DNA of 64,000 nt, taken from positions 1 to 64,000 of the forward strand of contig NZ_JABBJJ010000013.1 in the NCBI RefSeq assembly GCF_012933655.1, written 5' to 3'. The position numbers and the translations under genes are program-made. Positions 8,083 to 16,752 of this stretch are shown in pieces. The notes below the pieces were generated by a model. It saw only the letters and a list, made by a program, of their open reading frames with translations, made no database searches and was not told the origin of the DNA. Origin of the DNA: Pyxidicoccus fallax. GTDB taxonomy: Bacteria > Myxococcota > Myxococcia > Myxococcales > Myxococcaceae. Every line of letters starts with the position of its first letter. Position 1 is the first letter of the stretch.

Positions 8083-9177
8083 CTACGCCGCGGCGGCCTT
8101 CCCGCCCTCCCAGTCCTCCACCTCGTAGAGGAACTTCGAGCCGCCCATCAGCTTGCGGTTGGCCGAGGTGCTCTGCACGAAGACGACGTACTTCTCCAGG
8201 CTGGCGGGGCGGATGCGCACCGTCTCGCCGGGAGGCAACCCGAGCATCTCCCGCGCGCGCTCGCCGCTGTAGAGGTCGCCCGTCTTCCGGTCCATCAGCA
8301 CCACTTCCTTGTGGCCCTGGATGGTCTCCGTCTTGGTGAACTCGTAGAAGCCGCGGCCCGTCTTGAAGCCCAGGCCGTTCTCCTGGACGAACTCCTTGAT
8401 GGGCATGGCGCGGTCCACGTCCAGCACCTGGAAGCGGCCCGGCGGCACCGCGCGCAGGTCCGCGGCCCCGAAGACGGACGGCGTGGAGCGCCGGAGCATC
8501 GTGCTGAAGATGGCGTTGAGGCCGCGGCTCATCCGGCCCTCCTTCACCACCTCCGCCTCGTAGTCCTGGAGCTTCGCGTCCGACGACTGCTTGTAGCAGA
8601 TGGCCAGCAACATGTCGGTGACGTGGGCGAACTGGTCCAGGCTCAGGTGGAACCCGCCCGACTTCTCCGCCAGCTCCCGGTAGAAGGCCGTCGCGTGGCC
8701 GCGCGCGAGCGCCTGCACCCCGTACACCGGCACGCCCATCCGACCCAGCGCGTCCACCTCCTTGCGCCAGTCCAGCCGCTTCGGGTTCTGGCTCGGCGCG
8801 TGCGGCACGTCATCGCCAATCAGGACGAACGCGCGCGTGTACCCCACCGTCCATGAGAGGGATTGCGCCTCGCGCAGCACCAATTCATAGCACTCCGGGG
8901 CGTCACCACCACCCGTCTGTCCCACGCGGTCCACGAAGCGCACGACGGCGTCCTCGTCGTCCGTCAGGTCCAGCACCTTCGTCACATAGGTGGAGCCCGC
9001 GTCGCAGTAGTCCCCGTGCGCGATGATGCCAATGCGGATGCCCGGAATCTCCTTCATCAGCCGGGACACCGTGCCCCGCAGCTTCTTGCGCACCTGCGCG
9101 AGACACGGATACATGCTGCCCGTCGTGTCGAAGCTGAAGACAATCTCGACGCGGTTATCAATGACTGACGTGCTCAT
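8083..9177 (-). CDS. von Willebrand factor A (VWA) domain protein
   Basis: 364 residues. A VWA domain starts almost at the N-terminus: IVFSFDTTGSM is the MIDAS motif DxTGS, followed by a conserved strand/helix pattern and VGQTGGGDAPE, which supplies the distal Thr and Asp. There is no signal peptide, so it is probably cytoplasmic. The C-terminal ~130 residues, from about GRFQVLDVD, are not recognised. Such proteins usually mediate metal-dependent protein contacts. It is transcribed away from the porin-like gene's 3' end and has no clear operon partner. Confidence 0.75.
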   Translation of the reverse strand: MSTSVIDNRVEIVFSFDTTGSMYPCLAQVRKKLRGTVSRLMKEIPGIRIGIIAHGDYCDAGSTYVTKVLDLTDDEDAVVRFVDRVGQTGGGDAPECYELVLREAQSLSWTVGYTRAFVLIGDDVPHAPSQNPKRLDWRKEVDALGRMGVPVYGVQALARGHATAFYRELAEKSGGFHLSLDQFAHVTDMLLAICYKQSSDAKLQDYEAEVVKEGRMSRGLNAIFSTMLRRSTPSVFGAADLRAVPPGRFQVLDVDRAMPIKEFVQENGLGFKTGRGFYEFTKTETIQGHKEVVLMDRKTGDLYSGERAREMLGLPPGETVRIRPASLEKYVVFVQSTSANRKLMGGSKFLYEVEDWEGGKAAAA

Positions 9178-9242
9178 CGTATGGCCCCCTCGTGTGTGCC
9201 GACGAGAAGAACCATACGTGGCGGGTCTGACATCCGACGGGG

Positions 9243-9270
9243 CCCCGGAGCCGGGCGCTCCGGGGTTTTT
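9243..9270 (+). terminator. Strong GC hairpin with T-tract
   Basis: CCCCGGAGC (9243-9251) pairs with GCTCCGGGG (9257-9265) and is followed by TTTTT (9266-9270). In sequence it is a good intrinsic terminator, but it points right while both neighbouring genes run left. It may stop antisense transcription or act on the porin transcript as a hairpin without a U-tract. Confidence 0.4.
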
Positions 9271-9301
9271 CCGGCACCTGGAAGATGCTCCGGGCGGCGC
9301 C

Positions 9302-10612
9302 TCAGAACGTGAACATCATGCCGGTCTCCAGGCCCGCGGCGGAGGTGCTGCCCTGCACGCGGCCCACGTCCACCGCCTGGAGGGCGTGACGGGTGTTGAG
9401 GAAGAACGGCTCCACCACCAGGGCCAGCGAGGGACTGGGACGGTACTCGTAGCCCACGCGCACGCTGCCGTTGCGCAGCAGTCCCGGTCCGGTGCCAGAG
9501 AGGGTGCCGCTGCCGAGCGCGGGGACCGAGCCATCCGGAGCGGGGGCGTACCCGTAGGCCGGCACGACGCGGTCCAGGGTGAGCATCCGCGCGAAGCCCG
9601 CCGAGGCGTACACGACGTGGCGCTCGGAGAGCGTGTGCCTGGCGCTCACGAAGCCGCTCACGCCCCGGTTGTCCGCCGCGAAGCTGCCCTGCGGGAGCGA
9701 GAGCATCCCCAGGTTGGCGGTGTTCTGCCCCACGTTCAGCTCCACCCGGAGCGTGGTGCTCGCGAAGGGCACCCACTCGCCGAAGACGTCGGCATGGGCG
9801 GCGAGCGCCTCGCGGTCCTCGGCCCCGCCGGTGCCCGCGAAGGTGAGCCGGGTGGCCAGGGCGCTCACGCCGACGCGGCTCTTGCCGAAGAGCACGGCCC
9901 CGCGCACGGCGAACGTGGGCAGCCCCAGCTCCAGCTGCGAGTCCCGCGCGGTGGGGTTGGCGCCCGGGAAGCCGATGGCCGCGCCCACCTCGGAGTGCGG
10001 GCCGGTGTGCAGGTAGCGGACCTGGAGGCGCATGAAGCCCTCGTTGCCGCCCTGGAAGAGGGCTCCCACCAGGTTGAGGGTGTACGGGGCCAGGGGCGCG
10101 ACGAGGTCCCAGTCCTGCCCGATGGAGAGGGTGTCCTCCGGCGTCACCTTCCAGTCCGCCCGGGCGATGCGCAGGCGCGGATTCGCCTGCACCGTGGGCG
10201 TGGCCTTGGCGAAGTCGACGAAGTCGAGCTCCACCTGGCCGCGAAAGGCCCCCTTCTCGTTCACCCAGATGCCGAAGCGGGTCTGCTGCACCTGGAAGCT
10301 GAAGCGGTCGTGCTCCGGCTTCGTGGCGAGCGCGTGGTTGCCGGCCGCCGTCACCGCCACCATGGTCTGCTGGGTGAAGGACTCCAGGGCGGAATTGCCC
10401 ACCACCACGCGCGGGTTGAGCGTGCCGTACACGCGCACGAGCGGGGCCTCGGGGGCGGCGGGAGTGCTCTGGGCGGCGGCGCTCGGAGGCGGAGGGGTCG
10501 CCGCGGCCGGAGGCTGCTCCGCGCCCTCGGCATGGGCCATCGGGGCCGCGAGCAGCGCGAGGCAGAGCGGTGAGAGGTGGAGAGGAGATAGCGGGCGGGA
10601 ACTGTGGCGCAC
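9302..10612 (-). CDS. Porin-like outer-membrane beta-barrel protein
   Basis: 436 residues from a GTG at 10612, with AGGA 6 bases upstream. The first ~35 residues form a signal peptide ending near MAHAEG, followed by a Pro/Ala linker, then a repeated beta-strand pattern (VRVYGTLNPRVVVG, TRFGIWVNEKGAFRGQVELDF, VRVGYEYRPSPSLALVVEPF) ending in GMMFTF. The RFGIW...G..GQVELDF pattern resembles phosphate- or oligosaccharide-selective porins of the trimeric type. The substrate is unknown. The frame is open far upstream, but the extra part runs across the intergenic region and the divergent lipoprotein gene and is rejected. Confidence 0.7.
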   Translation of the reverse strand: MRHSSRPLSPLHLSPLCLALLAAPMAHAEGAEQPPAAATPPPPSAAAQSTPAAPEAPLVRVYGTLNPRVVVGNSALESFTQQTMVAVTAAGNHALATKPEHDRFSFQVQQTRFGIWVNEKGAFRGQVELDFVDFAKATPTVQANPRLRIARADWKVTPEDTLSIGQDWDLVAPLAPYTLNLVGALFQGGNEGFMRLQVRYLHTGPHSEVGAAIGFPGANPTARDSQLELGLPTFAVRGAVLFGKSRVGVSALATRLTFAGTGGAEDREALAAHADVFGEWVPFASTTLRVELNVGQNTANLGMLSLPQGSFAADNRGVSGFVSARHTLSERHVVYASAGFARMLTLDRVVPAYGYAPAPDGSVPALGSGTLSGTGPGLLRNGSVRVGYEYRPSPSLALVVEPFFLNTRHALQAVDVGRVQGSTSAAGLETGMMFTF

Positions 10613-10972
10613 GGGGGTCCTCGGCAGGGGAAAAGGTGCGGTTCCCTTACCAAGTGCAAAGCAGGGGCCGCGCTGCCCTCGTGCGAGAAATGACTGGTGG
10701 CGCGCACTTCTTGCGCGTTGTGGCCAGGAAAGCGAACGCCTTCGACACGCCCCCGCATGGGCTCGGGGCGCCTCCCGCCATCCAGGAACAGCCAGTCCAG
10801 GCCCCCTCCTGCGTATTCCGGGAGCAGCCGGCCCGCGCGAGGTGCCGCTCAGGCAGGGGCCGTCCAAGGCGCGGAGCCCTGCTCGATGGCGTCTTCCATC
10901 GGGTGGAGCGACGATGCATTCAAGCGGCGTAGACGGCTGGAGGGCTGTCCCACTCCGGGACAGGGAGGACGT
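10613..10972. other. 360-base divergent intergenic region
   Basis: This stretch separates the porin-like gene (left) from the lipoprotein gene (right) and must carry both promoters. I see no confident -35/-10 or sigma-54 element and no coding signal: frames crossing it lack ribosome sites and myxobacterial codon bias. Confidence 0.4.
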
Positions 10973-12388
10973 GTGCGGAATCAGGTGTGGTGCTCGGTCC
11001 TGGCGGGTGCGCTCGTCTCGGTGATGGCGGGCTGTGGCGAGAAGTCCGTGTCGCCGGACGGTGAGGGGCCGGACGCCGGGCCCGTGCTTCGCGCTCCGGA
11101 CGCGGCGCTCGTCCAGCGCATCGAGGAGGTCCGGACGCGCGTCCTCGCGGACACCTGCTTCCGCGAGCACCCGGGCAGCGCGGAGTGCGCGTGGGTCGAC
11201 CACCCGTTCGACCCGGCGGAGTTCTCGATGACGGAGGGCACCGGCGAGGCCATCCTCGTCGTGGACGACTTCCGCGGCCTTCCGCCCATGCTGCTGCGCT
11301 ACCGGAACCGCCTCCGTGGCTACTTCCGCACGACGGAGGATGGGACGCTCGCGCCCATCCCGTTCACCTGGCACCTGCCCGCCGGGCTCCACGACGCGCT
11401 GACCGCGTTCGCGGGCCCGGGCATCATCCCGGCCGAGTGGCTGAGCTCCCTGTGGGAGCCCCTGAACGGCGCCTACGGCTCCCTCGACCTGGGGGGCCTC
11501 GGCCATGGCTACATCGTGCTGTCCCTGCTCGTGGAGGCCAGCCCGCGTCAGCCCCTCGTCCTCTGGAAGGACGAGGGCTTCGAGGTGGCTCCGCGCGAGG
11601 CGTTCTGCGCGCCGACCGCGACACCCGAGACGCTCGAGCCGTTGCACGCGCACGCCCGGAGGAAGGCCGACTCGCTCCGGTCCGTCATGCGCGAGCTGAA
11701 CGTGCGGTTCATCAACTTCAGCCGGGGGGAGACCGTCGCGACGCTCCGCGACACCTGGGCGCGACTCTGTGGCGCCACGCCCCCGTCCGACGAGGTGCTC
11801 CGCGCGAAGCTGCTGACGGTGGAGCCGGTCATGGAGGTGCTGTTCGGCTCTCCAGGGGTCTTCGCGGCCCACGCCGCGGGCTACGTCTCCGGACCGGACG
11901 TCTCGCCTTTCGACTTCCCTTCCGAGCGCCATCCCAACCGCCTGCGCGTCGGCTTCTTCAACTCGCTGGACTCGGGTCTGGACGCGGAGGGTCACGGGCC
12001 GTACGCGAACCTCGAGGGCCAGCCCGCCGCGCACGCCGTGGACATCTACCTGAACGCCGGCATCCGTCCGAGCAGGCCCTTCGACTTCAACCGGACGCCG
12101 ATGCTCCAGGTGGATGGCTTCGGCGTCTCCATCGGCCCCTTCAGCAGCTTCATGCAGACCTCGTGGATGGCCCCCATCGCGCTGTCGACCTTCATCTACC
12201 GGCGGGACGGCGCCCACGGAGGAGAGGCGCTGTCGGACGCGCTCATCCAGCGCATCATCGATGAGATGATACCGCCCGGCTGCGCGGACCTGCCCGGAGG
12301 CCGGTGCAGCTACCAGGACCCGCTGAAGTTCGGCCAGACCGAGGCCATGCGCCTGGGCTACCGGGCCGTCGAGTACGCCGCGCCCTGA
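10973..12388 (+). CDS. Lipoprotein of unknown function
   Basis: The GTG at 10973 follows GGGAGGA and gives a 471-residue protein that begins with a lipoprotein signal: VLAGALVSVMAGC, the lipobox Cys being followed by GEKS. Lipidation would anchor it in the envelope. The body has no motif I recognise; it contains conserved-looking aromatic segments (GGLGHGYIVLSLLVEA, PFDFNRTPMLQVDGFGVSIG) and several Cys that could pair outside the cell. A start at 10697 is open but adds low-quality sequence. It lies 44 bases before another lipoprotein gene and may be co-transcribed with it. Confidence 0.65.
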   Translation: MRNQVWCSVLAGALVSVMAGCGEKSVSPDGEGPDAGPVLRAPDAALVQRIEEVRTRVLADTCFREHPGSAECAWVDHPFDPAEFSMTEGTGEAILVVDDFRGLPPMLLRYRNRLRGYFRTTEDGTLAPIPFTWHLPAGLHDALTAFAGPGIIPAEWLSSLWEPLNGAYGSLDLGGLGHGYIVLSLLVEASPRQPLVLWKDEGFEVAPREAFCAPTATPETLEPLHAHARRKADSLRSVMRELNVRFINFSRGETVATLRDTWARLCGATPPSDEVLRAKLLTVEPVMEVLFGSPGVFAAHAAGYVSGPDVSPFDFPSERHPNRLRVGFFNSLDSGLDAEGHGPYANLEGQPAAHAVDIYLNAGIRPSRPFDFNRTPMLQVDGFGVSIGPFSSFMQTSWMAPIALSTFIYRRDGAHGGEALSDALIQRIIDEMIPPGCADLPGGRCSYQDPLKFGQTEAMRLGYRAVEYAAP

Positions 12389-12432
12389 CGCGCGTGCTCT
12401 ATTCTCCAGGCGCGTTTCACGGAGACCCTTCC

Positions 12433-14529
12433 TTGAGAGTTCCCTCCTCGCGCTGGGGCATCCTGGCGCTGCTGCTCGCCGCCTGCTCCGCGCACCGCGC
12501 GCCCACCGGAGCCCCTCCCAACGAACCCACCGAGCGGGAGCTGCGCGCGCGCATCTACCTGGCGAAGGGAGACGCGGCCATCGAGTCGAAGCAATGGGGC
12601 CTGGCCGCGGGGGCCTTCACGCTCGCGCGCGCGGCATGGGATTCACCGGAGGCACAGTGGGGACAAGCCTGGGCCACGGACCGCGCCTCCACGCCGCGCT
12701 GGACGAAGAAGTTCGAGGGCTCGGTGCTCGCCCTCGCCTTCTCTCCGGACGGACAGGTGCTGGCCTCCGCGGGCTACGACTCCGTCCTCCGCCTCTGGAA
12801 CGCGAGCAGCGGCGAGCTGCTGGCGAAGCTCGAGGGACACCCGGCCGAAATCCACGCCGTCGCCTTCTCTCCGGATGGCCGCTGGCTGGCGGCCGCGGGA
12901 CGGCCCGGAGACATCTGGCTCTGGGACTGGCGCGAGGGCCGGCGGGTGGCACTGCTCCAGGGACACTCGGACGTGGTGCGCGGGCTGGCGTTCTCTCCCG
13001 ACGGAAGCCGGCTGGCCTCCTGCGGCCTGGACAAGACGGTGCGCGTCTGGAGCACCGGCCCCTGGACCGAGCAGCTGCGGTTCGAGCACGACGACTTCGT
13101 CATCGCCGTGGCCTTCTCCGCGGATGGCGGGCGGCTGCTCTCGACGAGCATGGACCGGAGCGCGCGGGTGTGGGACCTGGCATCTCGCAAGGAGGTCCAC
13201 CGCCTCCTGGGCCATACGGAGAAGGTGGAGTCGGGCGCCTTCTCCTCCGACGGGCAGCTCATCATGACCGCCGCGGCGGACCGCACCCTGCGCTTCTGGA
13301 GCGCGCGGACGGGGCAGCTCGTCAACGTCCTGCGCAACCTGGGCGATGTCTCGGTGGCCGCCATCGACGCCCGGTTCCGGCTCCTCGTCCAGGGAGGCTG
13401 GGATGGGCGCGTGCAGCGCGTCGACGCTCGCGACGGCGAGCCACTGGAGCGACTGGACGCTCATCATTCGTTCGTGGCGAGCGTGGTCCTCTCGCCCGAC
13501 GGCCGCGCGTTCGCCTCCGGGGGAATGGATGGCGTCCTGAATGTCTGGTCCCGCCCGGAGGCTCCCGCGGAGGTCGTCCTGCGCGGCCACGGAGAGTGGA
13601 TGGAGACGCTGGCCTTCACCCGGAAGGACGAGCTCTTCACGGGCGCCGAGGACGGCATGCGCCGTTGGCACGTCTCGGATTGGAACGACGTGCAGGTACG
13701 CCAGGAGACGGCGGAAGCGGTGGTGTCCCTGGCGGTGAGCCCCGACCGCCAGCTCGTCGCGGCGGGCACCACGAAGGGCGCCGTGCGGGTGCTGGAGGCT
13801 GGCTCGGGGCGACAGGTGCTGGAGCTCTCCGGTGTGAATGGCTCCGTGCGCGCGCTGGCCTTCAGTCCGGATGGGAAGGTGCTCGCGGCGGGCGGAGACC
13901 CGGACATCCATCTCTGGTCGGTTCCCTCGGGCACGGCCCTGGGCCGGCTGGTGGGGCACACGGCGAAGGTCTGGACCCTGGCCTTCGACGGAACGGGCGA
14001 GCGGCTCGCGTCCGGTGGCTCCGACAAGACGGTGCGCGTCTGGGACGTGGGCCGGCGTCAGCCGCGCTTCCACCTGGACGCGGGAGAGCGTGTCCGGGCG
14101 GTGGTCTTCACCCCATCCGGCGACACGCTGGTGACGGCGGGGATGCGGCAGCCCATCCGCTTCTGGAGCGCCGCGGAAGGCCGGCTGCTGAAGACGCTCG
14201 ACGAGGGCAGCGTGGGTATCCTGGCCCTGGCGATATCACCGGACGGCCGGTTCCTGGCCTCGGGCGGATTGGACATGCGGGTGAAGGTCTGGAGTCTCCC
14301 CGCGGGCGAGCTGATGGGACAGGTCTGGGGCCAGCAGGGCTTCCTGGCCGCCATGGCCTTCTCTCCGGATGGCTCGGTCCTGGCCGTGGGCGCCTCGGAC
14401 AGGACGCTCAAGCTGCTCCGGTTCGACAGCATCGCGCACCCGCCCGCGGCGGGCACCGGAGTCCAGGAGACGCTGCTTCGCTACGGCCTCGAATGGGATG
14501 AAGCGCGGTTCCTCCTCCAGCACCGATGA
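12433..14529 (+). CDS. Lipoprotein with 14 WD40 repeats
   Basis: TTG 12433, with GGAG 8 bases upstream, gives a 698-residue protein that begins with a lipoprotein signal (RWGILALLLAACSAHR). A short helical part (about 35-85) resembles a TPR pair. From about residue 95 to the end there are 14 consecutive WD40-like repeats of 40-44 residues, each with a form of LAFSPDG...LASGG.D..VRVW; repeats 6, 8 and 12 are degenerate. Fourteen blades fit two seven-bladed propellers. WD40 proteins are scaffolds, so a surface or periplasmic docking role is likely, but the partner is unknown. Confidence 0.8.
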   Translation: MRVPSSRWGILALLLAACSAHRAPTGAPPNEPTERELRARIYLAKGDAAIESKQWGLAAGAFTLARAAWDSPEAQWGQAWATDRASTPRWTKKFEGSVLALAFSPDGQVLASAGYDSVLRLWNASSGELLAKLEGHPAEIHAVAFSPDGRWLAAAGRPGDIWLWDWREGRRVALLQGHSDVVRGLAFSPDGSRLASCGLDKTVRVWSTGPWTEQLRFEHDDFVIAVAFSADGGRLLSTSMDRSARVWDLASRKEVHRLLGHTEKVESGAFSSDGQLIMTAAADRTLRFWSARTGQLVNVLRNLGDVSVAAIDARFRLLVQGGWDGRVQRVDARDGEPLERLDAHHSFVASVVLSPDGRAFASGGMDGVLNVWSRPEAPAEVVLRGHGEWMETLAFTRKDELFTGAEDGMRRWHVSDWNDVQVRQETAEAVVSLAVSPDRQLVAAGTTKGAVRVLEAGSGRQVLELSGVNGSVRALAFSPDGKVLAAGGDPDIHLWSVPSGTALGRLVGHTAKVWTLAFDGTGERLASGGSDKTVRVWDVGRRQPRFHLDAGERVRAVVFTPSGDTLVTAGMRQPIRFWSAAEGRLLKTLDEGSVGILALAISPDGRFLASGGLDMRVKVWSLPAGELMGQVWGQQGFLAAMAFSPDGSVLAVGASDRTLKLLRFDSIAHPPAAGTGVQETLLRYGLEWDEARFLLQHR

Positions 14530-14592
14530 CCCGATAAATACGGTGGCTCCCTCCTCTGAAGCCCGAAGGCATTCACCGAGGGAGTTCACGAC

Positions 14593-15477
14593 ATGAAGAA
14601 GTCAGGCTGGAGCTTTCCGTTGGGGTCGATTTCCGCGCTGCTCCTGAGCGTGCCCCCCCTGGCGGGGGCGGCACCGTTCACGGAGAACTGGGCGTCGTAC
14701 CCGTCCCGCTACTTCTACAGCTACGGCGGAGCCGCGAATACGGCGTCGTCCGTCTCGCAGTCCGGAACGACGGACGGCCGGGCGCTGCGGCTCCAGCTGT
14801 CGGCCTATCCCGCTCCGGGTGTCGGGGGCGGCATCACGCAGGAGAGCTCGGCGCGCTACCAGTACGGGACGTTCACCACGCGGCTGAAGACGACGAACTG
14901 CGCGACGCAGCCGAACACGGGCATCGTCACGGGGTTCTTCACGTACTTCAACGACGGCGGCGACTACAACGGCAACGGCCTGCCCGATAACAGTGAGATC
15001 GACTTCGAGTGGCTGTGCGCCGAGCCCCAGGTCATCTACCTCACGATGTACACGGACTTCGGCCCGACGGCCCATCGCCGGGTCTCGCGCATCCTCAACC
15101 TGGCGACCGGCACCATCCTCTCCACCTGCTACTACGAGAGCTTCAGCGGAGCGTGCACGCCGCTGACGGGCAACGAGAACCTCCCCACGACGATTCCGGC
15201 GCTGGCGGGCTACAACTCCAGCACGGCGTATTACGAGTATGGCTTCACGTGGACGGCGAGCCGGGTGACGTGGTGGGTGGTCCACCCCACCACCGGCCAG
15301 CGCATCACCCTATGGGACTACCAGGGGCCGGCCTCGCGCATCCCCGCCAATCCCTCCCACTTCCTGACCAACACGTGGCACACGAACGACTGGACGCCGC
15401 CGAGCCGTCCGCTGGCGACGCAGCCGCCCAACTCGGCGCGGTATGCCTACGTGGACTGGACGGCCTACGTGCCCTGA
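14593..15477 (+). CDS. Secreted family 16 glycoside hydrolase (beta-glucanase-like)
   Basis: 294 residues with a signal peptide (about 1-26, ending LAGAAPF). The GH16 active-site motif E-[ILV]-D-x-E is present as EIDFE at 135-139, with Glu135 the expected nucleophile and Glu139 the acid/base. Upstream strands (YQYGTFTTRLKT) and later Trp-rich strands (YEYGFTWTASRVTWWV) fit the beta-jelly roll. Substrates of the family include beta-1,3/1,4-glucans, agar and carrageenan; none can be assigned. The GGGAG 8 bases before ATG supports the start. The role is probably degradation of prey or plant polysaccharide. Confidence 0.85.
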   Translation: MKKSGWSFPLGSISALLLSVPPLAGAAPFTENWASYPSRYFYSYGGAANTASSVSQSGTTDGRALRLQLSAYPAPGVGGGITQESSARYQYGTFTTRLKTTNCATQPNTGIVTGFFTYFNDGGDYNGNGLPDNSEIDFEWLCAEPQVIYLTMYTDFGPTAHRRVSRILNLATGTILSTCYYESFSGACTPLTGNENLPTTIPALAGYNSSTAYYEYGFTWTASRVTWWVVHPTTGQRITLWDYQGPASRIPANPSHFLTNTWHTNDWTPPSRPLATQPPNSARYAYVDWTAYVP

Positions 15478-15550
15478 GCCCGCGTCCCACGGACGAGCAG
15501 TGGGAGCGGCGCGCTCCCCTGCTTCTCCGCGGAGACCGGCGACGCTCGGG

Positions 15551-16657
15551 TCACTTCAGACTGTTCCGGAAGAACGTGGTCACCTTGTCGAAGGGAATGA
15601 GGTTGACGCGATCGTAGAGGTCCACGTGACCCGCGCCCGGCACGATGAGCAGCTCCTTGGGTTCAGCGGCAAGCCGATAGGCCTCGTCGCTGAACTCCCT
15701 GGAATGGGCATCCTCGCCCGTCATGAAGAGCATCGGACGAGGAGAGATCGTCTCGATGTCCGTGAACGGGTAGAAGTTCATGAACTTCGTGTTGCTGCTG
15801 AGCGTCGGATGCGTCGTGGTGTTCGGGTGATGACCCCTCGCGGTGCGGTAGAAGTCGTAGAACTCGCGCTCAATCGCGGTTGACGTGTCACTCAGCTCCT
15901 TGGGCGCCCCGCTCGTATACCGGGTTTCGCCACCCGCGAACTCCACATCGCGCTGCAGCGCTGCCTCCTCGATGATCTTCTTTCTCTGCTCGAGGGTCAC
16001 CGAGTGCCTGAGCCCGTTGCGGTTGGCGGCGCCCATGTCGTACATGCTGACTGTCGCGAGGGCCTTGATGCGCGGATCGATCTTGGCCGCACTGATGGCG
16101 AAGCCCCCGCTGCCGCAAATTCCGATGGCGCCAATCCGCTCCCTGTCGACAAACGGCTGGGTGCGCAGGAAGTCCACCGCGGCGCTGAAGTCCTCGGCAT
16201 AGATGTCCGGCGCGACGACATTGCGGGGTTGGCCGTCACTCTCGCCCCAGAAGGACAGGTCCAGGGACAGGGTGACGAATCCCTGCTCCGCCATCTTCGT
16301 GGCGTACAGGTTCGCGCTCTGCTCCTTGACCGCGCCCATGGGATGTCCGACGACGAGCGCCGGAGTCCTCGCGCCGCGCTCCAGGCCCTTGGGAACGAAC
16401 AGGTTCCCCACGACATCCATCTTGTATTGGTTCTTGAAGCGGACCTTCTGAACGGTGACCTTGTCGCTCGTGTAGAAGTTGTCCGCACCGTTGCTCGTGT
16501 CCCCGGACGCGAGACCCGGCGTTGGACGTGCCACCGATGCCGCGGGCGATGCGCAGGCCACCAGCGCGGAGCATGAACCCAGCAGCAGTGCGCCGAACAA
16601 GGAACGCCGGTGGGTCGCGAGGGGCAGTTTCATCTTCTTCATCGTCTTCATCCTCAT
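15551..16657 (-). CDS. Alpha/beta hydrolase (dienelactone-hydrolase-like) lipoprotein
   Basis: About 368 residues. A lipoprotein-like signal (LFGALLLGSCSALVACASP) precedes an alpha/beta-hydrolase domain. The nucleophile elbow reads GICGSGG, with Cys where most members have Ser, as in dienelactone hydrolases. The acid is probably Asp in MTGEDAHS and the base His in GAGHVDLYD. Several in-frame ATG codons (16657, 16651, 16642, 16633) make the exact start uncertain. It follows the MFS gene on the same strand with a 95-base gap that holds a copy of the possible LysR operator at 16718-16751. The substrate is unknown. Confidence 0.75.
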   Translation of the reverse strand: MRMKTMKKMKLPLATHRRSLFGALLLGSCSALVACASPAASVARPTPGLASGDTSNGADNFYTSDKVTVQKVRFKNQYKMDVVGNLFVPKGLERGARTPALVVGHPMGAVKEQSANLYATKMAEQGFVTLSLDLSFWGESDGQPRNVVAPDIYAEDFSAAVDFLRTQPFVDRERIGAIGICGSGGFAISAAKIDPRIKALATVSMYDMGAANRNGLRHSVTLEQRKKIIEEAALQRDVEFAGGETRYTSGAPKELSDTSTAIEREFYDFYRTARGHHPNTTTHPTLSSNTKFMNFYPFTDIETISPRPMLFMTGEDAHSREFSDEAYRLAAEPKELLIVPGAGHVDLYDRVNLIPFDKVTTFFRNSLK

Positions 16658-16717
16658 GGGTGTCGTTTGTGTCCAAGGGGTACCGCCCGGCTCCGCCGGG
16701 GGCTACGCGTCGAATGT

Positions 16718-16751
16718 GAACGGGCCGTTCAGCGCTCGTTGACGGTGGGCC
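16718..16751. promoter_or_regulatory. Copy 1 of a shared candidate operator
   Basis: A 34-base element starting with the palindrome GAACGG-G-CCGTTC lies 61-94 bases upstream of the hydrolase start. It closely matches the segment at 18094-18127 next to the LysR gene, in the same orientation. Confidence 0.5.
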
Positions 16752-16752
16752 T

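Noticed and set aside
9243-9270. Terminator of the porin-like gene
   Set aside because: The T-tract is on the wrong side for leftward transcription, so I list it only as a hairpin with rightward polarity.
9302-12217. 971-residue minus-strand frame
   Set aside because: The porin-like protein starts at 10612 with a signal peptide; the extension is antisense to the lipoprotein gene at 10973-12388.
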